This document shows, one piece after another, positions 1 through 7,953 of a stretch of 64,000 bases of DNA. The stretch's first letter is position 1. Every line of letters begins with the position of its first letter. This DNA is from an uncultured Flavobacteriales bacterium (lineage in GTDB: Bacteria; Bacteroidota; Bacteroidia; Flavobacteriales; Crocinitomicaceae). A program made the position numbers and the translations under genes. The stretch lies in NCBI GenBank assembly GCA_946480085.1, contig CAMLHZ010000010.1:1-64000 (forward strand), read 5' to 3'. The notes beneath the pieces were generated by a model, which was not told the origin of the DNA, ran no database searches, and saw only the letters and a list, made by a program, of their open reading frames with translations.

Positions 1-118
1 GATGACCTTAATGTGAAGTTCTACGCTCGTAACAACGACTCCGCTCGATGACCTTAATGTGAAGTTCTACGCTCGTAACAACGACTCCGCTCGATGACCT
101 TTATGTGAAGTTCTGCTT
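1..118. repeat. 46-bp tandem repeat, 2.5 copies
   Basis: Two identical 46-bp units (1-46 and 47-92) are followed by a partial, slightly diverged third. There is no spacer between units, so this is not a CRISPR array. The 20-mer CGACTCCGCTCGATGACCTT (36-55 and 82-101) reappears as its reverse complement at 642-661, so this array and the one at 555-668 are related and inverted around the GIY-YIG gene. The array runs off the left edge of the window. Confidence 0.9.
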
Positions 119-160
119 TTGTGATTGGTTGTTTCGCTTTAGTGCTACTAACCATACATT

Positions 161-469
161 CTAGCTGGCAAAATAAATACTGCAAGATAAATTCCTGCAA
201 ATGGCAAGCTCTTTTAGTTTGTCAATATTTCTAGCAATAAGAGCTTCTTTCTTAGCTTGAGACCAAGGTTGAATCTGTTTTTCTCGATTGAACGCGAAGT
301 CAATTCTTTCAAATTCCTCAAAATAAACAAGTTCGACGGGACCATGTTTTCTTGTGTAATTAGATCCTTCACCAGTTTGATGTTGCCTTAATCGCCTCGT
401 TAGATCTTTTGTACTCCCTGTATAATATCTACCATTAGAACATCTTAAGATGTACATGTAGCAAGTCAT
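161..469 (-). CDS. GIY-YIG nuclease family protein (small, UPF0213-like)
   Basis: This 102-residue protein is essentially one GIY-YIG domain. The family strands appear as MYILRC (residues 5-10) and YYTGST (15-20), followed by the conserved Arg-rich helix RRLRQH (25-30) and a later Glu in the NREKQIQPW segment that matches the metal-binding Glu of the family. Single-domain members are common in Bacteroidota; their substrate is generally unknown, and a role in DNA repair or as a homing-type nuclease is only inference. It stands alone, with inverted copies of a repeat family on both sides, and I see no promoter consensus upstream. The family call is secure, the role is not. Confidence 0.85.
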   Translation of the reverse strand: MTCYMYILRCSNGRYYTGSTKDLTRRLRQHQTGEGSNYTRKHGPVELVYFEEFERIDFAFNREKQIQPWSQAKKEALIARNIDKLKELAICRNLSCSIYFAS

Positions 470-554
470 AGAAATTTATTTTTCTATTTAAGATATACAA
501 TATTCTCAAATGAAACAATGGTTACTTAGTTGAAAACGAGCAGAGAATCGTCAT

Positions 555-668
555 GATGAGCCAGACAACTTATTCGTAGAACACGGAATGAAAGGTCATC
601 GAGCGGGGCCCCAAACAACTTATCCGTAGAACACGGAATGAAAGGTCATCGAGCGGAGTCGAGATGAG
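555..668. repeat. 50-bp tandem repeat, 2 copies, inverted relative to 1-118
   Basis: Two copies of a roughly 42-bp core beginning ACAACTTAT (565 and 615) lie 50 bp apart and differ at one or two positions. The end of each copy, AAGGTCATCGAGCGG, is the reverse complement of part of the array at 1-118. The segment lies between the GIY-YIG gene and the end of the next gene, and no ORF fits it. Confidence 0.85.
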
Positions 669-671
669 CCT

Positions 672-1487
672 TTATCGGATCACCAATCGTTTTCTGGCAA
701 CCGTATTTCCGCTGGTAATTTCTGCGAAGTAAATTCCTGATTCCAATTCTGAAATATTGATTCCACTTGTAGAATATGCTGCAGTTTTAACTTTTTGACC
801 TGTTGAATTGTAGATCTCAACCAGATCAACCGTTTTATCTGTTTTTAAACGAAGAATGTCGGTAGCCGGATTGGGATACATTTCTATCCAGCTCATTTCG
901 TCTTCTTTAATTGCCAATGGATCATCAATTGTCATGGAAACATCATCCACATACAATTTAAACTTATCGTAAGATCTGAGTCTAAAAGCAATGTAGACCA
1001 CTTGATTTACATAACCGCTATCGCTCAAATTCACCTCGTAATCGTACCAGTCTTCATCTTCTTCCAGAATTAATCCAATTCCGTAGTCGAAAGAATCAAT
1101 ATCCGTTGTTGTTTCTGAAAGTTTGATCTCATAACTATCAGGATAACTAGGATCATGAGAACGTGCACTCCAACGCAGGATATTTCCGTATGCACCAAGT
1201 GTAATGGGAGGGGAAATCAACCAGCGATCAGCCAGTCCCGGAGTCATAAAATAAGATGCTGCACCACAAACACCATCAGATAAGTTATTCGGATCTTGAA
1301 GCGTAATCCATCCTGGTTCGAACTCAACGATTGAAGTATCAACCGAAAAAGTATCCTGAACAACAACTGTCCAACCGTCCATTCCCGTTTCAAAATCTTC
1401 GGAAAACGAAACCGTTTGTGCTTTCAGGTTCGAACCAAAAACTGCAAGAGAACTAAGTGTTAGTGTGGTAAATATCTTTTTAATCAT
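672..1487 (-). CDS. Secreted protein with choice-of-anchor J domain and T9SS sorting domain
   Basis: This 271-residue exported protein starts with a signal peptide (about residues 1-23, ending LKAQ). Residues about 25-185 resemble a choice-of-anchor J/MAM-like beta-sandwich: FSEDFETGMDGWT near the start, then a stretch on the expression of shape and layout typical of that family (RLRSYDKFKLYVDDVS). The last ~75 residues form a type A T9SS sorting domain, seen as MYPNPATDILRL, then VEIYNSTGQKV and the terminal VARKRLVIR. It should be carried across the outer membrane by the type IX system and attached or released. Anchor J domains often bind carbohydrate or sit beside catalytic domains; none is present here, so the role is unknown. 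Confidence 0.85.
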   Translation of the reverse strand: MIKKIFTTLTLSSLAVFGSNLKAQTVSFSEDFETGMDGWTVVVQDTFSVDTSIVEFEPGWITLQDPNNLSDGVCGAASYFMTPGLADRWLISPPITLGAYGNILRWSARSHDPSYPDSYEIKLSETTTDIDSFDYGIGLILEEDEDWYDYEVNLSDSGYVNQVVYIAFRLRSYDKFKLYVDDVSMTIDDPLAIKEDEMSWIEMYPNPATDILRLKTDKTVDLVEIYNSTGQKVKTAAYSTSGINISELESGIYFAEITSGNTVARKRLVIR

Positions 1488-1509
1488 GGGGTAAATTTAA
1501 GCAATGACG

Positions 1510-1637
1510 AGTGACTAATGACCAATTACGAGTTGTTAAATTTACTAAATCAGAAAAATACTTCATTTTCAACGATCATCTCGCAACGAAGCATAGAAAT
1601 AATTAGTAATTCGAAATTAGTAAATTGTAATTATTGA
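1510..1637. repeat. Diverged 'ACTAATTAC'-type intergenic repeat words
   Basis: The 150-bp gap holds words such as GACTAATGACCAATTACGAG on the left and ATTAGTAATTCGAAATTAGT on the right, loosely inverted relative to each other. The same words make a cleaner inverted pair at 37670-37732. There is no coding signal in the gap. Confidence 0.4.
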
Positions 1638-2102
1638 TTAGTCCGCAAGATTTATCAGTACATCCTTGAAATCCTGGTAGAATGCATCAAACTTCAATAA
1701 TCGATCTTCAAAAAACGCGAAAATTTCCTCTTTATTCTTTGGATTTGAAAAACGCAATCCTGATTTCGACCAGCGTATCGAGGAGAATTCACCAACGGTT
1801 TCAGAATAAACTTCAGGCAGCCATTCACCTTCAGTACCCATTTCCGATTCCAGAACCACCTTCAACTCCGTCATTTGCTCCCAGATTATCGCACGAATTC
1901 CTTCGTCTTTTCCCTGAATATCAAACGAAAAGGCAATTCCTTCTTTATCAGCATGTAAGCGTACGTAAACGTTTGGAACTTCCGATGGATAGCTGAGCCA
2001 ATTCATTCTTCGTCCGTTCGAAGACCTGAATTTCTGCATATGTTTCTTGAAATCTGTCCAGAAAGCGGTTCTAATTTCCTTAAGTTCTTCCTTTGTATAC
2101 AT
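1638..2102 (-). CDS. DUF4268 domain-containing protein
   Basis: This 154-residue protein has the look of the DUF4268 family over its full length: an N-terminal helix with FWTDFKKHM (14-22), a central strand region with VYVRLHADKEGIAFSFDIQ, and a C-terminal helix FYQDFKDVLINL. The family is cytoplasmic, of unknown function, and in other genomes can be fused to nuclease-like or ParB-like domains; nothing is fused here. Its start codon lies two bases after the stop codon of the lipoprotein gene upstream on the same strand, so the two are almost certainly co-transcribed. Confidence 0.7.
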   Translation of the reverse strand: MYTKEELKEIRTAFWTDFKKHMQKFRSSNGRRMNWLSYPSEVPNVYVRLHADKEGIAFSFDIQGKDEGIRAIIWEQMTELKVVLESEMGTEGEWLPEVYSETVGEFSSIRWSKSGLRFSNPKNKEEIFAFFEDRLLKFDAFYQDFKDVLINLAD

Positions 2103-2104
2103 GC

Positions 2105-3010
2105 TTACTTATACGCACAAAAGTACTGTTTTCGGTCTATTGTAACCGATTGGAGCAAGAAATCAGCGCGATAATTCCATTCAATATCACGAACAACAGA
2201 GTTTCCGATGAACTCCTGATAACGCGTCAGATTTTCGTTTTCATCATAATCCCATTGCTTTACCTGAGTTACCTGAACAAAATCATCATTCAGCATGAAC
2301 GAACTTACCGGCTTGCCGTTTTCAATGAAAACCACATTTCGCTCTGTAAATAACAATTCAGCTTCCGGACGATCTACCTTGCTAAATAATGCTTTGATCT
2401 CGCTTGTACTTGCCGTTGATTTGATGTAAGCATCAATAGAATAAACGTTTTTACCAATTTTGGTGATAACCAGATTTGGTTTCTCCAGGCTTCCGTAAAC
2501 AAAGGTTGTATCGTACAAATTTCCATTTTTCTTGCGGAGAAGAATAGTGCAGTCGTCTTTTTTGACGGCGCGCGTAGAGATTTGTCGGTTAATTCCAAAG
2601 TGTTTTGAAAACGTGATATCCATCTCCTGGAAATCATCGTAAAAACGTAAAGTTCCGCGACTCCAAATAGAAGGAGTTTCAGAGAATTTATAATCCTCGT
2701 ATGTTAAAACCTTCGAATTATTTGAAAACGCGAAGATCTTTTTCTCTAAAGTATCCTCCGGATTATCACCACCAAAAGCGTAAAGTTCAATCGTTTTTAT
2801 CTTCAGATCGTTCAATACAAGTTTATTCCAGCAGTCGGGAGAACGTGTAGGAGCATCTTCTATAAACTCCGCCCAGTAAGGATTAATGATGTTTTCTTGT
2901 TTCGGATCGTAGTCAGTAAACTTCGTGTTCGACGACTGTTCTCCACTGCAACTAAGCAAAGTTAAACTGAAGAAAAAAATCGACCAATAGCGGAATTTCA
3001 ACGACAACAT
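2105..3010 (-). CDS. Hypothetical lipoprotein (301 aa)
   Basis: I chose the ATG at 3010 because a full promoter (TTG-N18-TAAATTTG) ends five bases before it; the longer reading from 3055 would begin upstream of that promoter. From this start the protein begins with a classic lipoprotein signal, MLSLKFRYW then a hydrophobic stretch and the lipobox LLSCSG, so the mature N-terminal Cys is near residue 21. The rest is mixed strands and helices with no motif I recognise. It is the first gene of a two-gene unit with the DUF4268 gene. Probably a periplasm-facing lipoprotein; function unknown. Confidence 0.75.
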   Translation of the reverse strand: MLSLKFRYWSIFFFSLTLLSCSGEQSSNTKFTDYDPKQENIINPYWAEFIEDAPTRSPDCWNKLVLNDLKIKTIELYAFGGDNPEDTLEKKIFAFSNNSKVLTYEDYKFSETPSIWSRGTLRFYDDFQEMDITFSKHFGINRQISTRAVKKDDCTILLRKKNGNLYDTTFVYGSLEKPNLVITKIGKNVYSIDAYIKSTASTSEIKALFSKVDRPEAELLFTERNVVFIENGKPVSSFMLNDDFVQVTQVKQWDYDENENLTRYQEFIGNSVVRDIEWNYRADFLLQSVTIDRKQYFCAYK

Positions 3011-3015
3011 AGGTG

Positions 3016-3044
3016 CAAATTTATGGAAATCAAGTGGAATACAA
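3016..3044 (-). promoter_or_regulatory. Promoter of the 3010 lipoprotein gene
   Basis: On the minus strand, TTG (3042-3044) is followed by 18 bases and TAAATTTG (3016-3023), a full match to the Bacteroidota -33/-7 consensus. The -7 element ends five bases before the ATG at 3010, so the predicted transcript has a leader of about one base. Confidence 0.7.
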
Positions 3045-3049
3045 AAGAA

Positions 3050-3174
3050 AAACACATAGCCACATAGTTAAACACATAGTTCGCATAGAAAACCGATACG
3101 GAATATTAAAAAAGATAGCTCAAACTCAGATATAAAACTATATGAGCTATGTTGCTCTATGTGACTATGTGTTT
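3050..3174. repeat. Inverted CTATGTG repeat pair (18-bp arms)
   Basis: The left arm at 3050-3067 and the right arm at 3157-3174 are complementary over 18 bases with one mismatch; the right arm reads CTATGTGACTATGTGTTT. Further CATAG words lie near the left arm. The right arm overlaps the stop codon of the SUMF1-type gene, so the pair may act as its terminator. Similar words flank the GxxExxY gene near 40 kb. Confidence 0.8.
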
Positions 3175-4349
3175 CAAAGTCGAGTTACTGTAACCAGCAC
3201 CCGAAAGCTAACGAAAGAATATCCCTGATTTTTATAAAGTAAGCGTTGGTAGAAGAGGGTATTGGCCTGAATTCCGTTTGGATCAACGAGTCCGAGATAG
3301 TAATCACCACCCAAAACAGTAAGATAATCAGGTTCTTTGGGGTTTTGAACGACTTCTGCTGGTCCTCCGAGCAAATTCAGAATAGGGGAGGTGGAGTTGA
3401 TTTTCACCCATTCTCGTATTACAAAATCTTCCGGTGTTTTCATTCCAATTGAAGGGTTCATGTCAAAATATGCTTTATGCACATGCGTCATTGATTGATT
3501 TTCGTTACGCTCATAAACAATAGGATTAATCAGCTTTTCAGGACCAATTTCGGGTTGAACAACTGCTGGAACACACAATTTCATTGCTTCGGTGTAATCG
3601 TTTACAGTCGGCAGCGAGACTGAATAATGCAGTGATGGATCTTTGGAGTTTTCATTCAATTGTCGGGCATACCAGTGACAATACGCCAGAATTTGTGCTT
3701 GATTCAGTCCGGTAACCGGATAATTATCATATGCTGGATGCCAGAATCCCATGTAAGTCATATGAGCAGCCCACGAATAAGCAAACTTGGTACTATCTGG
3801 TTCGTATTTAACATAATAATCATTCATCCAGGAAAGTGAGTCTGGGGCAACAGCAATCAATTCACCAGAAGGCAGTGTGTACTTTAATTTACGCGTATCA
3901 ATTTCCCGACGATGATAGAACCGGTCGTGATCAGGATAATACATTGAAGTAGTCACAGGAATGAATTCCGGATCGTCTCGAAACAATCGGCTGCGTTCAT
4001 AATTCAATCCGTAAATTTTGGCGTATTCCTGACGATTGTCCACAGTCAATTTTTTAATCGTTTTCTCCGGAGCGTTTAAAAACCATTTTGCGCGAGCGAA
4101 AGAAACAGAATCGTACATCAGATGTGTAAACATAGAATCTGTGACGAACTGTACAAATTCTCTGTACATGCGATTGGTGATTTCGGTTTGTCCAATAAAC
4201 TGAGAATCGCTCAGAGCAATACAATTCCTCGGATGAAATTTTTTATCCAATTCTAGATGCGCTTTCGCTGAAGCTGCAGTGTAGGACGAAGGAGATTGGG
4301 CGGTGTTCAGGAACGGACAAAAGATGAAAAGGATAAATAGGTGCTTCAT
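3174..4349 (-). CDS. Exported SUMF1/formylglycine-generating-enzyme-fold protein, GldJ/GldK-like
   Basis: I prefer the ATG at 4349, which gives 391 residues beginning with a signal peptide (MKHLFILFIFCPF..NTAQ). The early segment FIGQTEITNRMYREFV is the hallmark start of the SUMF1/FGE fold, and the following FVQFVTDSMFTHLM resembles the insertion seen in GldJ and GldK, the gliding/T9SS ring proteins. Later fold segments appear as PVTGLNQAQILAYCHWYAR and the C-terminal SFVSFRVLV. GldJ and GldK are structural, not enzymatic. This copy lies outside any gldKLMN-like cluster in view and its lipobox is missing, so I call it a paralogue of unknown role. Confidence 0.7.
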   Translation of the reverse strand: MKHLFILFIFCPFLNTAQSPSSYTAASAKAHLELDKKFHPRNCIALSDSQFIGQTEITNRMYREFVQFVTDSMFTHLMYDSVSFARAKWFLNAPEKTIKKLTVDNRQEYAKIYGLNYERSRLFRDDPEFIPVTTSMYYPDHDRFYHRREIDTRKLKYTLPSGELIAVAPDSLSWMNDYYVKYEPDSTKFAYSWAAHMTYMGFWHPAYDNYPVTGLNQAQILAYCHWYARQLNENSKDPSLHYSVSLPTVNDYTEAMKLCVPAVVQPEIGPEKLINPIVYERNENQSMTHVHKAYFDMNPSIGMKTPEDFVIREWVKINSTSPILNLLGGPAEVVQNPKEPDYLTVLGGDYYLGLVDPNGIQANTLFYQRLLYKNQGYSFVSFRVLVTVTRL

Positions 4350-4619
4350 GGAATGAAGATAAGGATTATTCATCAACCTAAATATGTCTGGAATTCAAGT
4401 TTTTCTTAGTGTCCTATAATTAACATTATGTTAAATAGAGTGTAAGTGAAATAAATTGAATATCATGAGTAATTACTTCTATTACATAGAAAACGTCCTA
4501 CTCCACGTTCAAATGATTCTAAAAATTTATCGAATAGTGAAGATGATTATTTTGGTTATTCTATTACTACGTGATGAAGAATGATCCCGCAATTTCATTG
4601 TAGGAAAAATATGTTTTTC

Positions 4620-5669
4620 CTATGATATATCATCTCCAATCAATATACTTTCGATTTCAGATTCCACTCCGAGTCGAACAGCTTCTTCTTCAATGAAGTT
4701 TGTAACGTCGCTTAAAAGTTCACTAACAAAACTGTCTTCGGAGAAAATTTCTTTAATTGTACAATACTCAACTTTCCTTTCTTCCTTTAAAATAATAGGA
4801 TTAATTAAAGAGCTTGAAAGAATCGATTTAAGATCTGAATTCGGAAAGAGAGACTCTGCTTCATTTTCCAATGAAGCAAAATAATCTCCAATAGCGAATT
4901 TCTTAATTATTTCAGTCATGAGTGTTCCAACATTAACTAAATCATCATAAAGCAAGTCAGTCGTAATAGGAACATTCAATGATTGTAATTTTGAAATAAA
5001 GCAGTTAAAGTAAAAGTTCAAAAGCTCTCTAGCCAGTGCCTCGTTTACTTCTGGCAAACTTTCAAATTCGTGAATAAGTGACGATATTTCATTAAAATCT
5101 TCAAATAGGGCATTTAATTGTATCGCCATTTCCTTAAGGCTCTTCACCTCTACCTCATTTTGATATAACTCCTTTTTATTAAGGTATTCTAATACTGGTG
5201 AATCCGTTTTCTCTGATTTAAGTAACTCTTCAATGCTCCGGTGAAGATCTTGTTTAAATGTATCATAATTATGAGGCTGCTCGTGAATATTTACAGAGTA
5301 GTTATATTCTATTGTCATATAGTCGCGAAGATCAGAAGGGAAATAATTGAAATTTTGAGTAAGCATAATAGTTCCCCTTTTGAGAGCATGACGAACCCCT
5401 AGCTCATACATGACATTTGGATTTAGCCCTGTCAAATCTGCAATTACCAAATCCGCGTCCTTAATCTTTTGAACAATCCCTTTGATAATGGATCCAACAC
5501 GCTCTTCGTATCTCAATACTTCATTGAAATATTTTTTTCCATCCATTTCAAATTCGTCAACGGATTTCTTGATCATATCTTTGTAGATGTAATCAAGATC
5601 AAGTTTTTTAAGTTCGTTTTCACCATTTACAGCCTTAGAAAAAGGCATTATTATAAAGCAAGTTTTCAT
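4620..5669 (-). CDS. TIR/nucleoside-deoxyribosyltransferase-like domain protein with helical C-terminus
   Basis: The ATG at 5669 gives 349 residues starting MKTCFIIMPFSKA, the typical first strand of this domain (CFVIMPF in many relatives). Residues about 85-125 hold the signature DADLVIADLTGLNPNVMYEL followed by GVRHALKRGTIMLTQ, where the Glu of YELG corresponds to the catalytic Glu of deoxyribosyltransferase and TIR folds. Residues about 160-349 are acidic and mostly helical, with no second domain I recognise. Related proteins occur in antiviral loci and may cleave NAD or nucleotides; that activity is inferred only. The gene lies beside a DUF4062 gene in the same orientation, separated by a repeat. 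A stress or defence effector is the leading hypothesis. Confidence 0.65.
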   Translation of the reverse strand: MKTCFIIMPFSKAVNGENELKKLDLDYIYKDMIKKSVDEFEMDGKKYFNEVLRYEERVGSIIKGIVQKIKDADLVIADLTGLNPNVMYELGVRHALKRGTIMLTQNFNYFPSDLRDYMTIEYNYSVNIHEQPHNYDTFKQDLHRSIEELLKSEKTDSPVLEYLNKKELYQNEVEVKSLKEMAIQLNALFEDFNEISSLIHEFESLPEVNEALARELLNFYFNCFISKLQSLNVPITTDLLYDDLVNVGTLMTEIIKKFAIGDYFASLENEAESLFPNSDLKSILSSSLINPIILKEERKVEYCTIKEIFSEDSFVSELLSDVTNFIEEEAVRLGVESEIESILIGDDIS

Positions 5670-5697
5670 ACAACAATTAGTAAAGATCAAGCACTGA

Positions 5698-5757
5698 AGA
5701 TTCCTCGGTCTGATGCCAAAGCTATATTAACATAACGCAATAAGAGCATAGTACAAA
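5698..5757. repeat. 60-bp dispersed repeat, left copy
   Basis: Positions 5698-5743 match 8904-8949 over 46 bases with two differences (core word GATTCCTCGGTCTGATGCC), and looser similarity runs on to 5757. The two copies are direct repeats and bracket the DUF4062, membrane-protein and metallo-beta-lactamase genes. A shortened, diverged copy lies at 10297-10323. The left copy sits just upstream of the 5669 gene. Confidence 0.9.
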
Positions 5758-5782
5758 TAGCAGAGCGCATTTTCATATCAGC

Positions 5783-6976
5783 TCATGATATGCCTTTTTC
5801 CAACATTTTATCAAGAAGCCGCATTCCCTCAAGTATCTCTCGGATCAATTCTGTAAAACTGGCTATTAAAATTCTCTTTGATTTATTAAACGCTTCTCCG
5901 AATGGCGGAATATTGTGCATGCTTTGTAAAAAATCAGTTGCATTCCGAGCGGCAGATTCCATTCCATCACGCAATGATTTTGCTCCAACAAGTAGTTCAT
6001 TTTTTTCATTAGTATTGCCTAATAAAAGCATTTTAGAGTATGAATTGATACCCAGAATCATATTATCTTTTATAATTGGAAGCTCTATTTCGACTCTACC
6101 ATTTAGCTCGCTAATTTTCTTTGCAAGTTTATCTGAAACGGATTTAGCCATTTTCCCCTTTAACCTTACATCCTTTATAGGTCCAACTTTTCTTGAAAGT
6201 TCATCAGCCGCATTACCAACTGAATTTCCAATATCTTCAATTAGTGGAGAAATCAATTCAAGAGAACTAGTTACGCTATTAAACGCGCTCTCGACGATTC
6301 CTGATGTTTCAATAATATTCTCTTGAAGATCATAATCGTCTTCCGAATTAACAGCGTTAAGAATAGAAGTAATGTCACTATAGTCATCTTTAACCAAACC
6401 TTGGATTGATTCAGCATTCTCAACGATCATTGGTTGTTCTTTCCTAATTGATAATCTTTCTTTCAATAGATTAGTTAAAGCCATCTTTAAATGTGTTTCG
6501 AACTCTTCTGTAGAATTGAACTCAGTATATAAACCTTCTGTACCTATTGATTTTTTGAATTCACGTAAGCGTTGTAACTCGACAATATCAATTTCATCCA
6601 TATTCTTAGGAGGAGTTTGCTTGAAATACAACATTACATGTATATTATCTCCACTTCTTTTTGCTTTCAACGCATTCTCAATTTCCTCGACCGTGCCAGA
6701 GTCCGCACGATCTGTTGGTGAACCTAATTTTTGCCAAAGTATCCCAATAAATATATCGTAAGCTCCTATTACTTGACTATTGATCACTTGCTGACCATCT
6801 CCAGTACCAAAATCTGAGTAAATGTCATTTTTCCAATTAATTCCTTTAAATTCAAGATCAAGCAAATTGGTAAGACTTGAATTTAAATCAACTAAAACTG
6901 TTTTTACTGAATTCATTTCTTCAGAAACATCAGATGGCCCAGACATAAAGACCTTGAGTATTGAAACTGTGTGCAT
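5783..6976 (-). CDS. DUF4062 domain protein with helical C-terminus
   Basis: The first ~175 of 397 residues match the DUF4062 pattern: KVFMSGPSDVSEEMNSV (8-24) as first strand and helix, then YDIFIGILWQKLGSPT, then DSGTVEEIENAL, whose Glu corresponds to the active-site Glu of the related TIR/deoxyribosyltransferase fold. Residues ~200-397 look entirely helical (TSSLELISPLIEDIGNSV, ELIREILEGMRLLDKML) and may form an oligomerisation or sensing domain. DUF4062 often forms the N-terminus of NLR-like and other putative immune proteins; an NTPase module is absent here. It neighbours another protein of the same fold class, which supports a shared stress-response or defence role, but no activity is shown. 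Confidence 0.7.
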   Translation of the reverse strand: MHTVSILKVFMSGPSDVSEEMNSVKTVLVDLNSSLTNLLDLEFKGINWKNDIYSDFGTGDGQQVINSQVIGAYDIFIGILWQKLGSPTDRADSGTVEEIENALKAKRSGDNIHVMLYFKQTPPKNMDEIDIVELQRLREFKKSIGTEGLYTEFNSTEEFETHLKMALTNLLKERLSIRKEQPMIVENAESIQGLVKDDYSDITSILNAVNSEDDYDLQENIIETSGIVESAFNSVTSSLELISPLIEDIGNSVGNAADELSRKVGPIKDVRLKGKMAKSVSDKLAKKISELNGRVEIELPIIKDNMILGINSYSKMLLLGNTNEKNELLVGAKSLRDGMESAARNATDFLQSMHNIPPFGEAFNKSKRILIASFTELIREILEGMRLLDKMLEKGIS

Positions 6977-7383
6977 GGCTATAGTATGAAAGTTCTAATT
7001 TAAAGTTTTTTTCTTATAAGAATATTCATGCTACCATGATAACGTTGCATCATGCATGAGAAGCATTGCTTCGAGAGGTCCGCCGTTGGCTGATTTGGAT
7101 TATTCGATTGTTTTGAATGACTTTGTCGCGGACAAATTAAAATGTGCACTAAGGATATTTTAAAATATGTGCTCAACACTTGTAAGTAATGCGTTTTGTT
7201 ATTCGGAAACAATATACCAAGTTTCGGAAAGTTTTTTTGGCTATCAACAGAAATCGGAATTATTTTGTAGACATTCAAGATCAAAACTTTTCCATAATGG
7301 ATTCAAACGAATAATATTATTATTTTAGTCCACTGCCCTCGTGCTCTGAAGTCACTAAGCAGAATTAACCATTTTACTGAATA
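6977..7383. other. Long divergent intergenic region of the accessory block
   Basis: This 407-bp gap separates the leftward DUF4062 gene from the rightward membrane-protein gene and should hold both promoters. I find no clear TTG/TAnnTTTG pair. An inverted pair GTCCGC (7078-7083) and GCGGAC (7128-7133) lies in a locally GC-richer patch. A 94-codon reading frame on the minus strand (7000-7284) lacks family features and is not called. Confidence 0.5.
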
Positions 7384-7953
7384 ATGAATTTTAAATCATA
7401 CGATATTCTTTCTTCGTTAGTTCCAGGATTTTTAGGATTACTGGTATTATTACCACTGTTTGACATGAAGTTCGATAAGGACCTAATTGTTGCTTATACA
7501 GCTGTAGCATTTTTGATAGGTTTTCTTTTAAATACACTCGGGAGTTGGTTTGAGTTTTTTTACTTCTGGACTTGGGGTGGAAAACCATCAGATCGCTTAG
7601 TTGATGGAAAAGACACTTGGAAAGTGAGGTTTTATGAAGGTAATGTTAAGTCTCATCTTCAAGCAGACTGCGGAATTTCAAACGTCTCGAATGATCAATT
7701 GTTTCAAATTGCTATGCGAACGGCTAATGGAAACGTGAGAGTCGACGACTTTAATGCTAGTTATGCATTTGCTCGGGTTTTATTAACAACAGTTTTGTTC
7801 GGAAGTATATTTCTTCTTTCCCAGAGATTTTGTGATTGGCGATATTGGGTAACACTAGTTCCAACCCTGTTTATACTTTGGCTCCGCTGCAAGCAGCGAG
7901 CATATTACTACGCAAGAGAAGTTTTGAATGTTTACTTAAAGTCTAAATCATAA
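7384..7953 (+). CDS. Membrane protein with two hydrophobic hairpins, partner of MBL-fold protein
   Basis: The protein has 189 residues. Hydrophobic segments lie at about residues 10-28 (LVPGFLGLLVLLPLF), 34-58, 128-147 and 150-168, so four membrane spans are likely, with a soluble loop of about 70 residues (about 59-127) between the two hairpins. That loop is rich in charged residues and Trp. I do not recognise a named family. Its stop codon overlaps the start codon of the next gene (TAATG), so the two products are translationally coupled and probably work together at the membrane. Confidence 0.8.
   Translation: MNFKSYDILSSLVPGFLGLLVLLPLFDMKFDKDLIVAYTAVAFLIGFLLNTLGSWFEFFYFWTWGGKPSDRLVDGKDTWKVRFYEGNVKSHLQADCGISNVSNDQLFQIAMRTANGNVRVDDFNASYAFARVLLTTVLFGSIFLLSQRFCDWRYWVTLVPTLFILWLRCKQRAYYYAREVLNVYLKSKS

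Noticed and set aside
1..118. CRISPR array
   Set aside because: The units abut without spacers and are only 2.5 in number; no cas gene is in view.
5790..6326. 178-codon frame opposite the DUF4062 gene
   Set aside because: It runs antisense to a gene with clear domain motifs; translation is Ser/Ile-rich, typical of a shadow.
7000..7284. 94-codon reading frame in the divergent gap of the accessory block
   Set aside because: No family features, odd composition, and overlaps the likely promoter region of the DUF4062 gene.
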